Origin: Streptomyces sp. CA-278952
Lineage (GTDB): Bacteria > Actinomycetota > Actinomycetes > Streptomycetales > Streptomycetaceae
Direction: 5' to 3'
Length of the DNA stretch: 64,000 nucleotides
Assembly (NCBI RefSeq): GCF_028747205.1
Contig: NZ_CP112880.1
Span: forward strand, 1,860,001 to 1,924,000
Shown: one piece after another, positions 45,427 to 53,398 of the stretch
Layout of the letters: every line of letters starts with the position of its first letter
Numbering within the stretch: position 1 is the stretch's first letter
Notes under the pieces: generated by a model
What the model saw: only the letters and a program-made list of their open reading frames with translations
What the model was told of the DNA's origin: nothing
Database searches by the model: none
Program-made: the position numbers and the translations under genes

Positions 45427-46941
45427 CTATCGGTCCCCGAAGATCGTGCGGTGCCAGTCCTTGCGGGCGACCGCGGTGTTGTCGTACATGACGTGTTTGA
45501 CCTGCGTGTACTCCTCGAAGGAGTACGCCGACATGTCCTTGCCGAAACCGCTGGCCTTGTATCCGCCGTGCGGCATCTCGGACAGGATCGGGATGTGGTC
45601 GTTCACCCACACACAGCCCGCCTGGATCTCGCGGGTGGCGCGGTTCGCGCGGTACAGGTCGCGGGTCCAGGCGGAGGCGGCCAGTCCGTACGGGGTGTCG
45701 TTGGCGAGCGCGATGCCCTCGTCGTCGGTGTCGAAGGGCAGCACCACGAGGACGGGGCCGAAGATCTCCGACTGGACGATCTCGCTGTCCTGGGCGGCGT
45801 CCGCGACGAGGGTGGGCCGGTAGTACGCGCCGTCGGCGAGGTCGCCGCCGGGGGCCTCGCCGCCGGTGACGACCCGGGCGTAGCCGCGGGCCCGCTCGAC
45901 GAAGGCGGCGACGCGGTCGCGCTGGGCGTGGCTGATCAGGGGGCCGAGGTCGGTGGCGGCGTCAAAGGGGTCGCCGAGCCGGACGGTCTCCATGAGCGCG
46001 GCGACGTCCCGGACGAAGGCGTCGTAGAGCGGGCGCTGGACGTAGGCGCGGGTGGCGGCGGTGCAGTCCTGGCCGGTGTTGATGAGGGAGCCGGCGACCG
46101 CGCCGTGGACGGCGGCCTCCAGGTCGGCGTCGTCGAAGACCACGAAGGGGGCCTTGCCGCCGAGCTCCAGATGGAGGCGCTTGACGGTGGCGGTGGCGAT
46201 CTCCGCGACCCGTTTGCCGACGGCGGTGGAGCCGGTGAAGGAGGTCATCACGACGTCGGGGTGGCCGACGAGGTGTTCGCCGGCGTCCCTGCCCGCGCCG
46301 GTGACGATGTTGATGACGCCGTCGGGGATGCCCGCCTCGGTGGCGGCCTGGGCGAACATCAGCGAGGTGAGCGGGGTCGGCTCGGCGGGCTTGAGGACGA
46401 TGGTGTTGCCCGCGGCGACGGCCGGGAGGACCTTCCAGGCGGCCATCTGGAGGGGGTAGTTCCAGGGGGCGATGGAGCCGACGACGCCGATCGCCTCGCG
46501 GCGTACGTAGGAGGTGTGGTCGCCGTCGTACTCGGCGGCGGCCTTGCCCTCCAGGTGGCGTGCCGCGCCCGCGAAGAAGGCGGCGTTGTCGACGGTGCCG
46601 GGGACGTCGAACTCGGTGGAGAGCTTGATCGGCTTGCCGCACTGGAGGGACTCGGCGTACGCGAAGTCGTCCGCCTGCTCGGCGAGGACCGCGGCGAATC
46701 GGTGCATCGCCTCGGAGCGTTCGCCGGGGGTGGCGCCGGACCAGCTGGGGAAGGCGGCGCGGGCGGCGGCGACGGCCGCGTCCACGTCGTCGGGGCCCGC
46801 CAGCTCGTAGCGGAGCACGCATCTGCCCGTCGCGGGGTTCACCACCTCGTGGTGATGGCCGGAGGTGCCGGGGAGCAGCTTGCCGCCGATGTACTGCGCA
46901 CCTTCCGCGAAGCGGTCCTGAACCTGGAAGCCGTTGCTCAT
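45427..46941 (-). CDS. Gamma-aminobutyraldehyde dehydrogenase-type ALDH
   Basis: A 504-residue NAD-dependent ALDH. GSIAPWNYPLQMAAWKVLPA, SFTGSTAVGKRV, LELGGKAPFVVFDDADLE (catalytic Glu) and NTGQDCTAATRAYV (nucleophilic Cys) are intact; the Q-D-C-T-A-A-T-R variant is typical of PatD/PuuC aminobutyraldehyde dehydrogenases. It converts 4-aminobutanal (or its gamma-glutamyl form) to GABA. The ATG follows GGAGGAGAG. It heads the operon-like run with potDABC and the PuuB-like oxidase, and an inverted repeat upstream may be its control site. It is paralogous to the ALDH at 56013-57452. Confidence 0.93.
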   Translation of the reverse strand: MSNGFQVQDRFAEGAQYIGGKLLPGTSGHHHEVVNPATGRCVLRYELAGPDDVDAAVAAARAAFPSWSGATPGERSEAMHRFAAVLAEQADDFAYAESLQCGKPIKLSTEFDVPGTVDNAAFFAGAARHLEGKAAAEYDGDHTSYVRREAIGVVGSIAPWNYPLQMAAWKVLPAVAAGNTIVLKPAEPTPLTSLMFAQAATEAGIPDGVINIVTGAGRDAGEHLVGHPDVVMTSFTGSTAVGKRVAEIATATVKRLHLELGGKAPFVVFDDADLEAAVHGAVAGSLINTGQDCTAATRAYVQRPLYDAFVRDVAALMETVRLGDPFDAATDLGPLISHAQRDRVAAFVERARGYARVVTGGEAPGGDLADGAYYRPTLVADAAQDSEIVQSEIFGPVLVVLPFDTDDEGIALANDTPYGLAASAWTRDLYRANRATREIQAGCVWVNDHIPILSEMPHGGYKASGFGKDMSAYSFEEYTQVKHVMYDNTAVARKDWHRTIFGDR

Positions 46942-47039
46942 GACGCTCTCCTCCGCCGCTGTACCCGCTGGGCGGGGTCGGCGTAGCTTCTTCGTGAATT
47001 GAGTGCCGATCCTGACAGAGGGGTTCGAGCCCAACAAGT

Positions 47040-47075
47040 GATTCCGTTGTTGCCTTTTGGTTACGCGACGGAATC
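47040..47075 (-). promoter_or_regulatory. Inverted repeat upstream of the polyamine operon
   Basis: GATTCCGTTG (47040-47049) and CGACGGAATC (47066-47075) are complementary arms with one G-T mismatch, around an unusually A/T-rich 16-base centre. On the minus strand a TTGTTG and a CAGGAT 17 bases further on are a possible promoter just downstream. This is a good candidate regulator site for the ALDH-pot operon, or for the divergent NADAR gene. Confidence 0.5.
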
Positions 47076-47148
47076 TGTCGACCATGTGTCGTGTCGGTGC
47101 GGAAATCCCCGTACGGAGTGTCAGTGGCGGATGCCACACTCACGTGCC

Positions 47149-47706
47149 ATGGGACCGATCGATGAGCTACTGGCGGACGTGGCGCAGGGCAAGCGGGTGA
47201 AGTACCTGCCGTTCTGGGGGCACCGGCCGCGCCCGGACGGGCGGCTGGGGCCGAGTTGTCTGAGCCAGTGGTGGCCGTCGCCGTTCTCGGTGGACGGGGT
47301 GACCTACGCGAGTGCCGAGCACTGGATGATGGCCGGCAAGGCGCGGCTCTTCGGCGATCCGGAGGCGGAGCGGGCGGCGGTGTCGGCGAAGAGCCCGGCG
47401 GCGGCGAAGAAGGCGGGGCGCCTGGTGCGCGGCTTCGACGAGGACGTGTGGATACGGGAGCGGTTCGCCCTGGTGGTGGCGGGCAGCACGCACAAGTTCG
47501 GGCAGGACCCGGAGCTGATGGGCTTCCTCCTGGGCACCGGGAACCGGGTGCTGGTGGAGGCGTCCCCGCTGGACCGGATCTGGGGCGTCGGCCTCGCGGC
47601 GGACGACGAGCGGGTGGAGCGGCCGCAGCAGTGGCGGGGGCTGAATCTGCTGGGCTTCGCGCTGATGGAGGCGCGGGAGAGGCTGCGGGCGGGCGCGGGG
47701 GCCTGA
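47149..47706 (+). CDS. NADAR family protein (YbiA-like N-glycosidase)
   Basis: A 185-residue NADAR/YbiA protein, a family linked to cleavage of riboflavin-pathway intermediates and ADP-ribose adducts. Seen: LSQWWPSPFSVDGVTYASAEHW (W-W-P-S-P-F and the catalytic-type AEHW with Glu), MMAGKARLF, and GRNRVLVEASPLDRIWGVGLA-like block near residue 135-155 with the conserved D-x-x-W-G. All signature elements look intact. The ATG at 47149 has no ribosome binding site; a longer in-frame extension lacks similarity, so it is probably leaderless. It stands alone, divergent from the ALDH-pot operon, and its stop codon starts a degenerate repeat array. Confidence 0.85.
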   Translation: MGPIDELLADVAQGKRVKYLPFWGHRPRPDGRLGPSCLSQWWPSPFSVDGVTYASAEHWMMAGKARLFGDPEAERAAVSAKSPAAAKKAGRLVRGFDEDVWIRERFALVVAGSTHKFGQDPELMGFLLGTGNRVLVEASPLDRIWGVGLAADDERVERPQQWRGLNLLGFALMEARERLRAGAGA

Positions 47707-47839
47707 GGCGGTTTCCGTACGGGAGGCGACTGAGGCGGTTGCGGTACGCAGGTGCCTCGGTTCCCGCATGGGGGCGACCGGGGCGGTTCCCGTACGCAGG
47801 TGGCCCGGCGTCTCCCGTACGGGGCGCGGCTGAGGCGGC
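47704..47839. repeat. Degenerate ~24-27-bp tandem repeats from the NADAR stop
   Basis: About five diverged units of the type TGAGGCGGTTTCCGTACGGG follow each other, beginning with the NADAR stop codon itself. GTACG and GGCGGTT are the best kept blocks. Confidence 0.6.
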
Positions 47840-47847
47840 CACCGAAG

Positions 47848-47886
47848 CTCGGCCGGGCGGGGAGCGGTCCCCCGTGCCCGGCCGAG
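47848..47886. terminator. Bidirectional hairpin terminator
   Basis: Eleven-base perfect arms (47848-47858, 47876-47886) enclosing further GGGGA/TCCCC pairing, between the convergent NADAR and DUF4190 genes. Confidence 0.75.
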
Positions 47887-47918
47887 GTGTGCGGCGTTGG
47901 TGCCGGCGGTGCCAGGAC

Positions 47919-48629
47919 CTAGCGGTGGTCCTCGACGACCAGCGATGTGGCGAACGGGTCGTCGTAGGTGCCGTCGTAGTCGCTGTCGCTGTCGCTGTCG
48001 GCACTCGTCGCGGCCCAGATGATCAGGCCGAGGATCGCGGCGCCGACGACGATGCCGACGGAGCCGAGGATGACCCCGGCGAGCGCCATGCCCCGGTTGG
48101 TGGCCTCGCCGCGCTTGGCACGGCCGAGGCCGATGATGCCGAAGATCAGCGCAAGGATGCCGAGGATGATGTTGACGCCGTAGAGGCAGAAGCCGACCAC
48201 CGAGACGATGCCGATCACCATCGCGGCCGTGCCCAGTCCGTTGTTGGGCGCGGGGGCCCAGCCGACCGGTCCTGCTCCGTAGGCGCCGTAGCCCGGGTAG
48301 CCGCCGTACGGCTGCGGGGGCGGGGCCGGGTAGCCGTAGTGCGCGGCGGCCGGCGGCGGGGCCGCGTGGCCGGGGCCGTTCGGGCCGATCGGCGGCGGCG
48401 GTACGTCCGAGGGTGCGGGACCGAAGCCTCCGGCCCGGGGTATCGGCCCGGTGCCGTCCCCCGCGGCCGGTCCGGCGCTCGGCATCGACGTCACGGTCGG
48501 CTGGGCGTGGACCGGGGCGGGCGGCGGCGTGTGCGCGGCCGGCTTGCCCAGTTCCACCCTGCTGTCCGGCGGTGCCCACGGATCGCGCGGCGCGGCCCCG
48601 CCCCCGGGCTGCTCTGTGTTGTCTGACAT
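47919..48629 (-). CDS. DUF4190 membrane protein
   Basis: A 236-residue protein. The first ~135 residues are a Pro/Gly/Tyr/Ala-rich disordered tail (PPPQPYGGYPGYGAYGAG), then a DUF4190 core with two membrane segments: GTAAMVIGIVSVVGFCLYGV and an RAKRGEATNRGMALAGVILG loop, followed by a second hydrophobic stretch (GIVVGAAILGLIIWAA). The end is an acidic Ser-Asp tail encoded by a 6-base repeat (about 47976-48000). The ATG has GGGGGAGG 3-4 bases upstream. Common in Streptomyces, function unknown. Confidence 0.88.
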   Translation of the reverse strand: MSDNTEQPGGGAAPRDPWAPPDSRVELGKPAAHTPPPAPVHAQPTVTSMPSAGPAAGDGTGPIPRAGGFGPAPSDVPPPPIGPNGPGHAAPPPAAAHYGYPAPPPQPYGGYPGYGAYGAGPVGWAPAPNNGLGTAAMVIGIVSVVGFCLYGVNIILGILALIFGIIGLGRAKRGEATNRGMALAGVILGSVGIVVGAAILGLIIWAATSADSDSDSDYDGTYDDPFATSLVVEDHR

Positions 48630-48749
48630 GGGCCTCCCCCATCGTGGTCCCGTCATGCTACGGCCAGGCCTCAACGTCCCGGACCCCGCCTGCGATGATC
48701 GGTGGGGCCGGTACGCCCGGCCGACGTCACGCCGAACGGGAGATTTCCG

Positions 48750-49784
48750 ATGACCGATCCGCATCCCTTCATCGCCGGGCTGCCCAAGGCCGAGCTCCAT
48801 GTCCACCATGTCGGGTCGGCCTCGCCCCGGATCGTCGCGGAGCTGGCCGCCCGCCACCCGGACTCCAAGGTCCCCACGGACCCGGAGGCGCTGGCCGACT
48901 ACTTCACCTTCACCGACTTCGCGCACTTCATCGAGGTCTATCTCTCGGTGGTGGACCTGATCCGCACCCCCGAGGACGTCCGGCTGCTCACCTTCGAGGT
49001 GGCGCGGGACATGGCCCGGCAGAACATCCGGTACGCGGAGCTGACCGTGACGCCGTACAGCTCGACCCGCCGGGGCATCCCCGAGGACGCGTTCATGGAG
49101 GCCATCGAGGACGCGCGCAGGGCGGCCGAGGCCGAGCTGGGCACCGTGCTGCGCTGGTGTTTCGACATCCCGGGCGAGGCCGGGCTCGAGTCGGCCGAGG
49201 AGACCGTCCGGCTCGCGCTGGAGCACCGGCCCGAGGGACTCGTCTCCTTCGGCCTCGGCGGACCGGAGATCGGGGTGGACCGCCCCCAGTTCAAGCCCTA
49301 TTTCGACCGGGCCATCGACGCGGGCCTGCACTCGGTGCCGCACGCCGGGGAGACCACGGGACCGCAGACGATCTGGGACGCCCTGACCGAGTTGCGCGCC
49401 GAGCGCATCGGCCACGGCACCAGCTCCGTCCAGGACCCCCGGCTGCTTGAGCACCTCGCCGAGCACCGCATCGCGCTGGAGGTCTGCCCGACGTCGAACA
49501 TCGCCACCCGCGCGGTCACCGACATCGAGCTGCACCCGATCCGGGAGATGGTGGCGGCGGGCGTGCTGGTTACCGTCAACAGCGACGACCCGCCGATGTT
49601 CGGCACCGACCTCAACAACGAGTACGCGGTGGCCGCCCGGCTGCTGGAGCTCGACGAGCGCGGCATCGCGGAGCTCGCGAAGAACGCCGTGGAGGCCTCG
49701 TTCCTCGACCCGGCGGGCAAGCGGAAGCTGGCCGAGGAGATCGACACGTACACGACGAACTGGCTCCGGACTCCCGGCCGCTGA
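48750..49784 (+). CDS. Probable 6-aminodeoxyfutalosine deaminase (adenosine deaminase family)
   Basis: A 344-residue zinc hydrolase of the adenosine deaminase fold. Metal and catalytic residues are present: KAELHVHHVGSASPRI (H-x-H), VPHAGETTGP (H-A-G-E), RIGHGTSSVQD and VNSDDPPMFGTD. The segment after H-V-H reads HVGSAS instead of the L-E/D-G typical of true adenosine deaminases. Streptomyces COG1816 proteins of this kind, once labelled adenosine deaminases, were shown to deaminate 6-aminodeoxyfutalosine in the futalosine route to menaquinone. I assign that role by family and context memory; adenosine deaminase remains the alternative. The ATG follows GGGAGA. A GDPD gene follows after 22 bases. 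Confidence 0.78.
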   Translation: MTDPHPFIAGLPKAELHVHHVGSASPRIVAELAARHPDSKVPTDPEALADYFTFTDFAHFIEVYLSVVDLIRTPEDVRLLTFEVARDMARQNIRYAELTVTPYSSTRRGIPEDAFMEAIEDARRAAEAELGTVLRWCFDIPGEAGLESAEETVRLALEHRPEGLVSFGLGGPEIGVDRPQFKPYFDRAIDAGLHSVPHAGETTGPQTIWDALTELRAERIGHGTSSVQDPRLLEHLAEHRIALEVCPTSNIATRAVTDIELHPIREMVAAGVLVTVNSDDPPMFGTDLNNEYAVAARLLELDERGIAELAKNAVEASFLDPAGKRKLAEEIDTYTTNWLRTPGR

Positions 49785-49806
49785 CCCGGTCGTCGACAAT
49801 GGCCCC

Positions 49807-50520
49807 ATGGCCAACACCGTCACCAGCGTCACCGCCGTGGGGCATCGCGGCGATCCGTATCTCGCGCGCGAGAACACTCTGCCCTCGATCCGCTCCGCCC
49901 TCGAACGGGGGGCGGACGCGGTCGAGATCGATGTGCGGGTGACCCGCGACGGGGTGCCCGTCCTGCTGCACGACGCGACGCTGGAGCGGCTGTGGGGCCA
50001 CGACCGGCGGCTGGACCGGCTGGACCACGCGGAGCTGGAGGAGCTGACGGGCGGCGGGGTGCCCACGCTCCGCGAGGCGCTGCTCGCCGTCGGGGCGCAC
50101 CGGGTGATGGTGGACCTGCCCGGCTCCACGGACGGATCGGTGAAGAAGATCGTGGGTACGGTCCGCGAGTGCGGGGCCGGAGACCGGGCGTACTACTGCG
50201 CGAGCGCGGACGCGATGCTGCGGGTGCGCGCCGCCGATCCGTCCGCGGAGATCGCCCTGACCTGGACCACGCTGGCCCCGCCGCGTCCGGAGCTGCTGGC
50301 CGCGGTGAAGCCGCGCTGGCTGAACTACCGCTTCGGCCTGGTGAGCCGGGAGCTGACGGACCGGGCGCACCGGGACGGGCTGCTCGTCTCCGCGTGGACG
50401 GCCGACACGAAGCGCACGATGCGCCGGCTGATCGAGCGGGGCGTCGACTCGATCACCACCAACCGGATCGACACGCTGCACCGGCTGCTGGCCAACTCGC
50501 CCGGTCGCGGCGGTTCTTGA
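49807..50520 (+). CDS. Glycerophosphodiester phosphodiesterase family protein
   Basis: A 237-residue GDPD. VGHRGDPYLARENTLPSI (H-R-G and E-N-T) at residues about 11-28, AVEIDVRVTRDGVPVLLHDATLERLW with the metal-binding Glu/Asp and catalytic His, and LLVSAWTADTKRTMRRLIERGV at the end are all typical. It hydrolyses glycerophosphodiesters to glycerol 3-phosphate and an alcohol. No signal peptide, so cytoplasmic. It is 22 bases downstream of the deaminase gene and probably cotranscribed with it. Confidence 0.92.
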   Translation: MANTVTSVTAVGHRGDPYLARENTLPSIRSALERGADAVEIDVRVTRDGVPVLLHDATLERLWGHDRRLDRLDHAELEELTGGGVPTLREALLAVGAHRVMVDLPGSTDGSVKKIVGTVRECGAGDRAYYCASADAMLRVRAADPSAEIALTWTTLAPPRPELLAAVKPRWLNYRFGLVSRELTDRAHRDGLLVSAWTADTKRTMRRLIERGVDSITTNRIDTLHRLLANSPGRGGS

Positions 50521-50601
50521 TCGGTCCGGCATGATGGGGACCCCGCACCGCCCGCCGCCGCTCCGGGGCGCCGGGCCCTTGGCCATCGAGGAGCAGCTGT
50601 G

Positions 50602-51399
50602 ATGGACCCCCGACCGCAGGCGGCCACCGCCCGGATACGCTCCGACGTCGCGCACAACGCCCGTGTGTGGAACTACTGGCTGGGCGGCAAGGACAACTAC
50701 CCGGTGGACCGGGCGGTGGGCGACCGAGTGACCGGGATGTACCCGAGCATCGGTGAAGTGGCGCGCGCGGACCGGGCGTTCCTCGGCCGTGTGGTGCGTC
50801 ATCTGGCCGGCGACGTGGGCATCGACCAGTTCCTCGACATCGGCACCGGGCTGCCGACCGTGAACAACACCCATGAGATCGCCCAGCACACCGCGCCGCA
50901 CGCGCGCATCGTCTACGTGGACAACGATCCGATCGTGCTGGCCCACGCCCGTGCCCTGCTGAGCAGTTCGCTGGAGGGCGCGACCGAGTACGTCGACGCG
51001 GACGCGCACCGTCCGGAGCAGATTCTGCGCGCCGCCGAGCCCACCCTGGACCTGGACCGGCCGGTCGCGGTGATGATGCTCGGCATCCTGAACTTCGTGC
51101 TGGACACGGACGAGGCGCGGTCCATCGTGCGGACGCTGATGGCGGCCGTGCCCTCCGGCAGCCACCTGGTGCTGACCCACCCGACGCTGGAGCTGGGCGG
51201 CGAGGGCAACGAGGCGGCGATGCGCTTCTGGAACGAGAACGCCACACCGCCCATCACCGCGCGCAGCAGGGAGGAGTTCGCCGGTTTCCTGGACGGTCTG
51301 GAGATCCTGGAGCCGGGGATCGTCTCCTGCTCCCGCTGGCGTACGAACCCTCGGGAGCCGGAGGTCGCGCAGTTCGGGGTGGTGGCCCGGAAGCCCTGA
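50602..51399 (+). CDS. SAM-dependent methyltransferase (DUF574 / Methyltransf_19 type)
   Basis: A 265-residue methyltransferase. The N-terminal ARVWNYWLGGKDNYPVDR is the hallmark of this Streptomyces-expanded family; FLDIGTGLPTVNNTHEIAQ holds the SAM-binding glycine motif and VYVDNDPIVLAHARALL the acidic residue contacting SAM. Substrate unknown. ATG at 50602 follows GAGGAG by 8 bases; a GTG at 50599 in frame is equally possible. Its stop overlaps the histidine kinase start (TGATG), so it is in the same operon as the two-component system. Confidence 0.92.
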   Translation: MDPRPQAATARIRSDVAHNARVWNYWLGGKDNYPVDRAVGDRVTGMYPSIGEVARADRAFLGRVVRHLAGDVGIDQFLDIGTGLPTVNNTHEIAQHTAPHARIVYVDNDPIVLAHARALLSSSLEGATEYVDADAHRPEQILRAAEPTLDLDRPVAVMMLGILNFVLDTDEARSIVRTLMAAVPSGSHLVLTHPTLELGGEGNEAAMRFWNENATPPITARSREEFAGFLDGLEILEPGIVSCSRWRTNPREPEVAQFGVVARKP

Positions 51400-52598
51400 T
51401 GCGCTTCCCGGGCCGGTCGGTACGGCTGCGCGGGCTGTCGGCACGGCTGCGCGGGCCGCGGGCCGTCGATCTGTGGATCACGCTCGCGGTGCAGGCCGCG
51501 GTGACCATGCCGTTCGTCGTGCCGCGCGCACCGGACCTGCCGGAGGCGACCTGGGGCGCGTACGGTCTGACGACCCTGACCGTGCTGCCGCTGGTCGCCC
51601 GGCGCCTCGCACCGGTCACCGCGCTGCTGGCGGCGCTCGGGGGTGGCGCGCTGTACACGCTGGCCCTCGACGGTCCGGGCCAGCCGTTGCCGTACGCCGG
51701 ACTGGTGACGTTCTACACGGTCGCCGAACTGTCCCCGCCGCGCAAACGGCTCGCGGTCGCGGTGCTGGTCGGCGCTGCGGTGTTCCCGTCGGTGGCCTGG
51801 AACACGGGTGAGGCGCGGGAGTTGCTGTTCTCGCTGTTCGTGTTCGGTGCCGCGTACGCCTTCGGGCGGCTCAACCACACCCGCAGGGCCTATGTGGCGG
51901 CGGTGGAGGACCGGGCCCGGCAGGCGGAGCTGGGCCGGCGGATCGAGGCGGAGCAGGCCGCGGCGCGCGAACGGGCCCGGATCGCACGGGAGATGCACGA
52001 CATCCTCTCGCACGCGGTGAGCCTGATGATCGTGCAGGCGGAGGCCGGCCCGGTGGCGGTCCGGACCGCCCCCGAGCGTGCGGAGGCGGCGTTCGACGCG
52101 ATCTCCGAGACGGGCCGGGACGCGATGGTGCAGCTGCGCCGGATGCTCGGGGTGCTGCGCGAGGACGGCCCCGGCCAGGCTCCCGCGCCCCGTTCGCCGC
52201 AGCCGGGGCTCGCGGAGCTGCCGGCGCTGCTGGCGCGGGTGCGCGGCGGCGGCCCGGAGGTGGTCGTGACGACGACCGGGACGGTCCGCGCGTTGCCGCA
52301 GGACACCGGGGCGACGGTGTACCGGATCGTGCAGGAGGCCCTGACGAACGTCGTCAAGCATGCGCGGGCCGACCGGGTGGACGTGGAACTGAGCCATGGG
52401 GAGGATGAGTTGACGATCACGGTGCGGGACGACGGGCAGGGGCCCGGGGCCGGCCAGGGGCTCGGGCTGATCGGGATCAGGGAGCGGGCCGCCGCGCACG
52501 GCGGCACGGTGCGGGCCGGTGGCGGCCCCGGCGGCCGAGGCTTCGAGCTGGTCGTCGGGCTGCCGCTCGCGCCCGCGGCCGAAGGGGCGCGGACGTGA
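51399..52598 (+). CDS. Two-component sensor histidine kinase (NarL-type partner)
   Basis: A 399-residue membrane histidine kinase. Hydrophobic segments fill residues about 25-160. The HisKA_3 dimerisation box is ARIAREMHDILSHAVSLMIV with the phospho-acceptor His. The ATPase domain has VYRIVQEALTNVVKHARAD (N box) and ITVRDDGQGPG with GLGLIGIRERAAAHGG (G boxes). No large sensor domain, so it may sense membrane or envelope state. It is overlapped by the methyltransferase stop and by the response regulator start (4 bases), so the three are one transcription unit. Confidence 0.94.
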   Translation: MRFPGRSVRLRGLSARLRGPRAVDLWITLAVQAAVTMPFVVPRAPDLPEATWGAYGLTTLTVLPLVARRLAPVTALLAALGGGALYTLALDGPGQPLPYAGLVTFYTVAELSPPRKRLAVAVLVGAAVFPSVAWNTGEARELLFSLFVFGAAYAFGRLNHTRRAYVAAVEDRARQAELGRRIEAEQAAARERARIAREMHDILSHAVSLMIVQAEAGPVAVRTAPERAEAAFDAISETGRDAMVQLRRMLGVLREDGPGQAPAPRSPQPGLAELPALLARVRGGGPEVVVTTTGTVRALPQDTGATVYRIVQEALTNVVKHARADRVDVELSHGEDELTITVRDDGQGPGAGQGLGLIGIRERAAAHGGTVRAGGGPGGRGFELVVGLPLAPAAEGART

Positions 52599-53257
52599 CG
52601 GTCCGGGTGGTGGTCGCCGACGACCAGGAGCTGGTGCGCAGCGGTTTCGCGATGATCCTGGACGCCCAGCCCGGCATCGAGGTGGTGGCGGAGGCGGGGG
52701 ACGGGGCCCAGGCCGTGGCGGCGGTGCGCCGGCTGCGGGCGGACGTGGCGCTGCTGGACATCCGGATGCCGGTGCTGGACGGCATCGCGGCGTGCCGGCA
52801 GATCGCCGCCGAAGGGGGCTGCCGGACGGTCATGCTGACCACGTTCGACGCGGACGAGTACGTGTACGAGGCGCTGCACGCGGGCGCGAGCGGCTTTCTG
52901 CTGAAGGACGTGCGCCGGGACGATCTGGTGCACGCGGTGCGGGTGGTGGCCGCCGGGGAGTCGCTGGTGGCACCGTCGGTGGCGCGGCGGCTGATCGCCG
53001 AGTACACCTCGCGCCCGGCGGGCCGGGCCGCGCCGTCGGCCGGCCGGCTGGACGTACTGACCGTGAGGGAGCGGGAGACCCTGCTGCACCTGGCGCGGGG
53101 CCTGTCCAACGCGGAGATCGCGGCGGCGCTCGTGGTGAGCGAGCACACGGTGAAGACCCATGTGAGCAAGGTGCTGTCCAAGCTGGGGCTGCGCGATCGC
53201 ATCCAGGCCGTCATCTGCGCCTACGAGACCGGGCTCGTGGCTCCCTCGGCCGGGTGA
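52595..53257 (+). CDS. NarL/FixJ-family response regulator
   Basis: A 220-residue regulator. The receiver domain begins VRVVVADDQELVRSGFAMIL with the acidic pocket, has the phospho-acceptor Asp in VALLDIRMPVLDGIA and the Lys in GFLLKDVRRDDL. The LuxR-type HTH is LTVRERETLLHLARGLSNAE and VVSEHTVKTHVSKVLSKLGL. It is phosphorylated by the kinase it overlaps (GTGA). A hairpin follows the stop. Targets unknown; the adjacent secreted serine hydrolase is a candidate. Confidence 0.95.
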   Translation: MTVRVVVADDQELVRSGFAMILDAQPGIEVVAEAGDGAQAVAAVRRLRADVALLDIRMPVLDGIAACRQIAAEGGCRTVMLTTFDADEYVYEALHAGASGFLLKDVRRDDLVHAVRVVAAGESLVAPSVARRLIAEYTSRPAGRAAPSAGRLDVLTVRERETLLHLARGLSNAEIAAALVVSEHTVKTHVSKVLSKLGLRDRIQAVICAYETGLVAPSAG

Positions 53258-53265
53258 GCCACCGG

Positions 53266-53291
53266 CGCTTCCTCCCCCGGGCGAGGGAGCG
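53266..53291 (+). terminator. Possible terminator after the response regulator
   Basis: Arms CGCTTCCTC (53266-53274) and GAGGGAGCG (53283-53291) pair with one G-T, loop 8 bases, just past the stop. Confidence 0.45.
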
Positions 53292-53398
53292 AGACCCCCG
53301 CCGAGGACCGCCCGGGCGGGCGATCCGCTGCGGGCGCCGGGCCAACAGGATGAAGTCCACGAGCAGTTGACGACATCCTCTCCTCTCGGAGGCATCCG

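Noticed and set aside
47256..48626. Plus-strand frame extending past the NADAR gene into the DUF4190 region
   Set aside because: Different frame from NADAR, repeat-derived sequence, antisense to DUF4190; no support.
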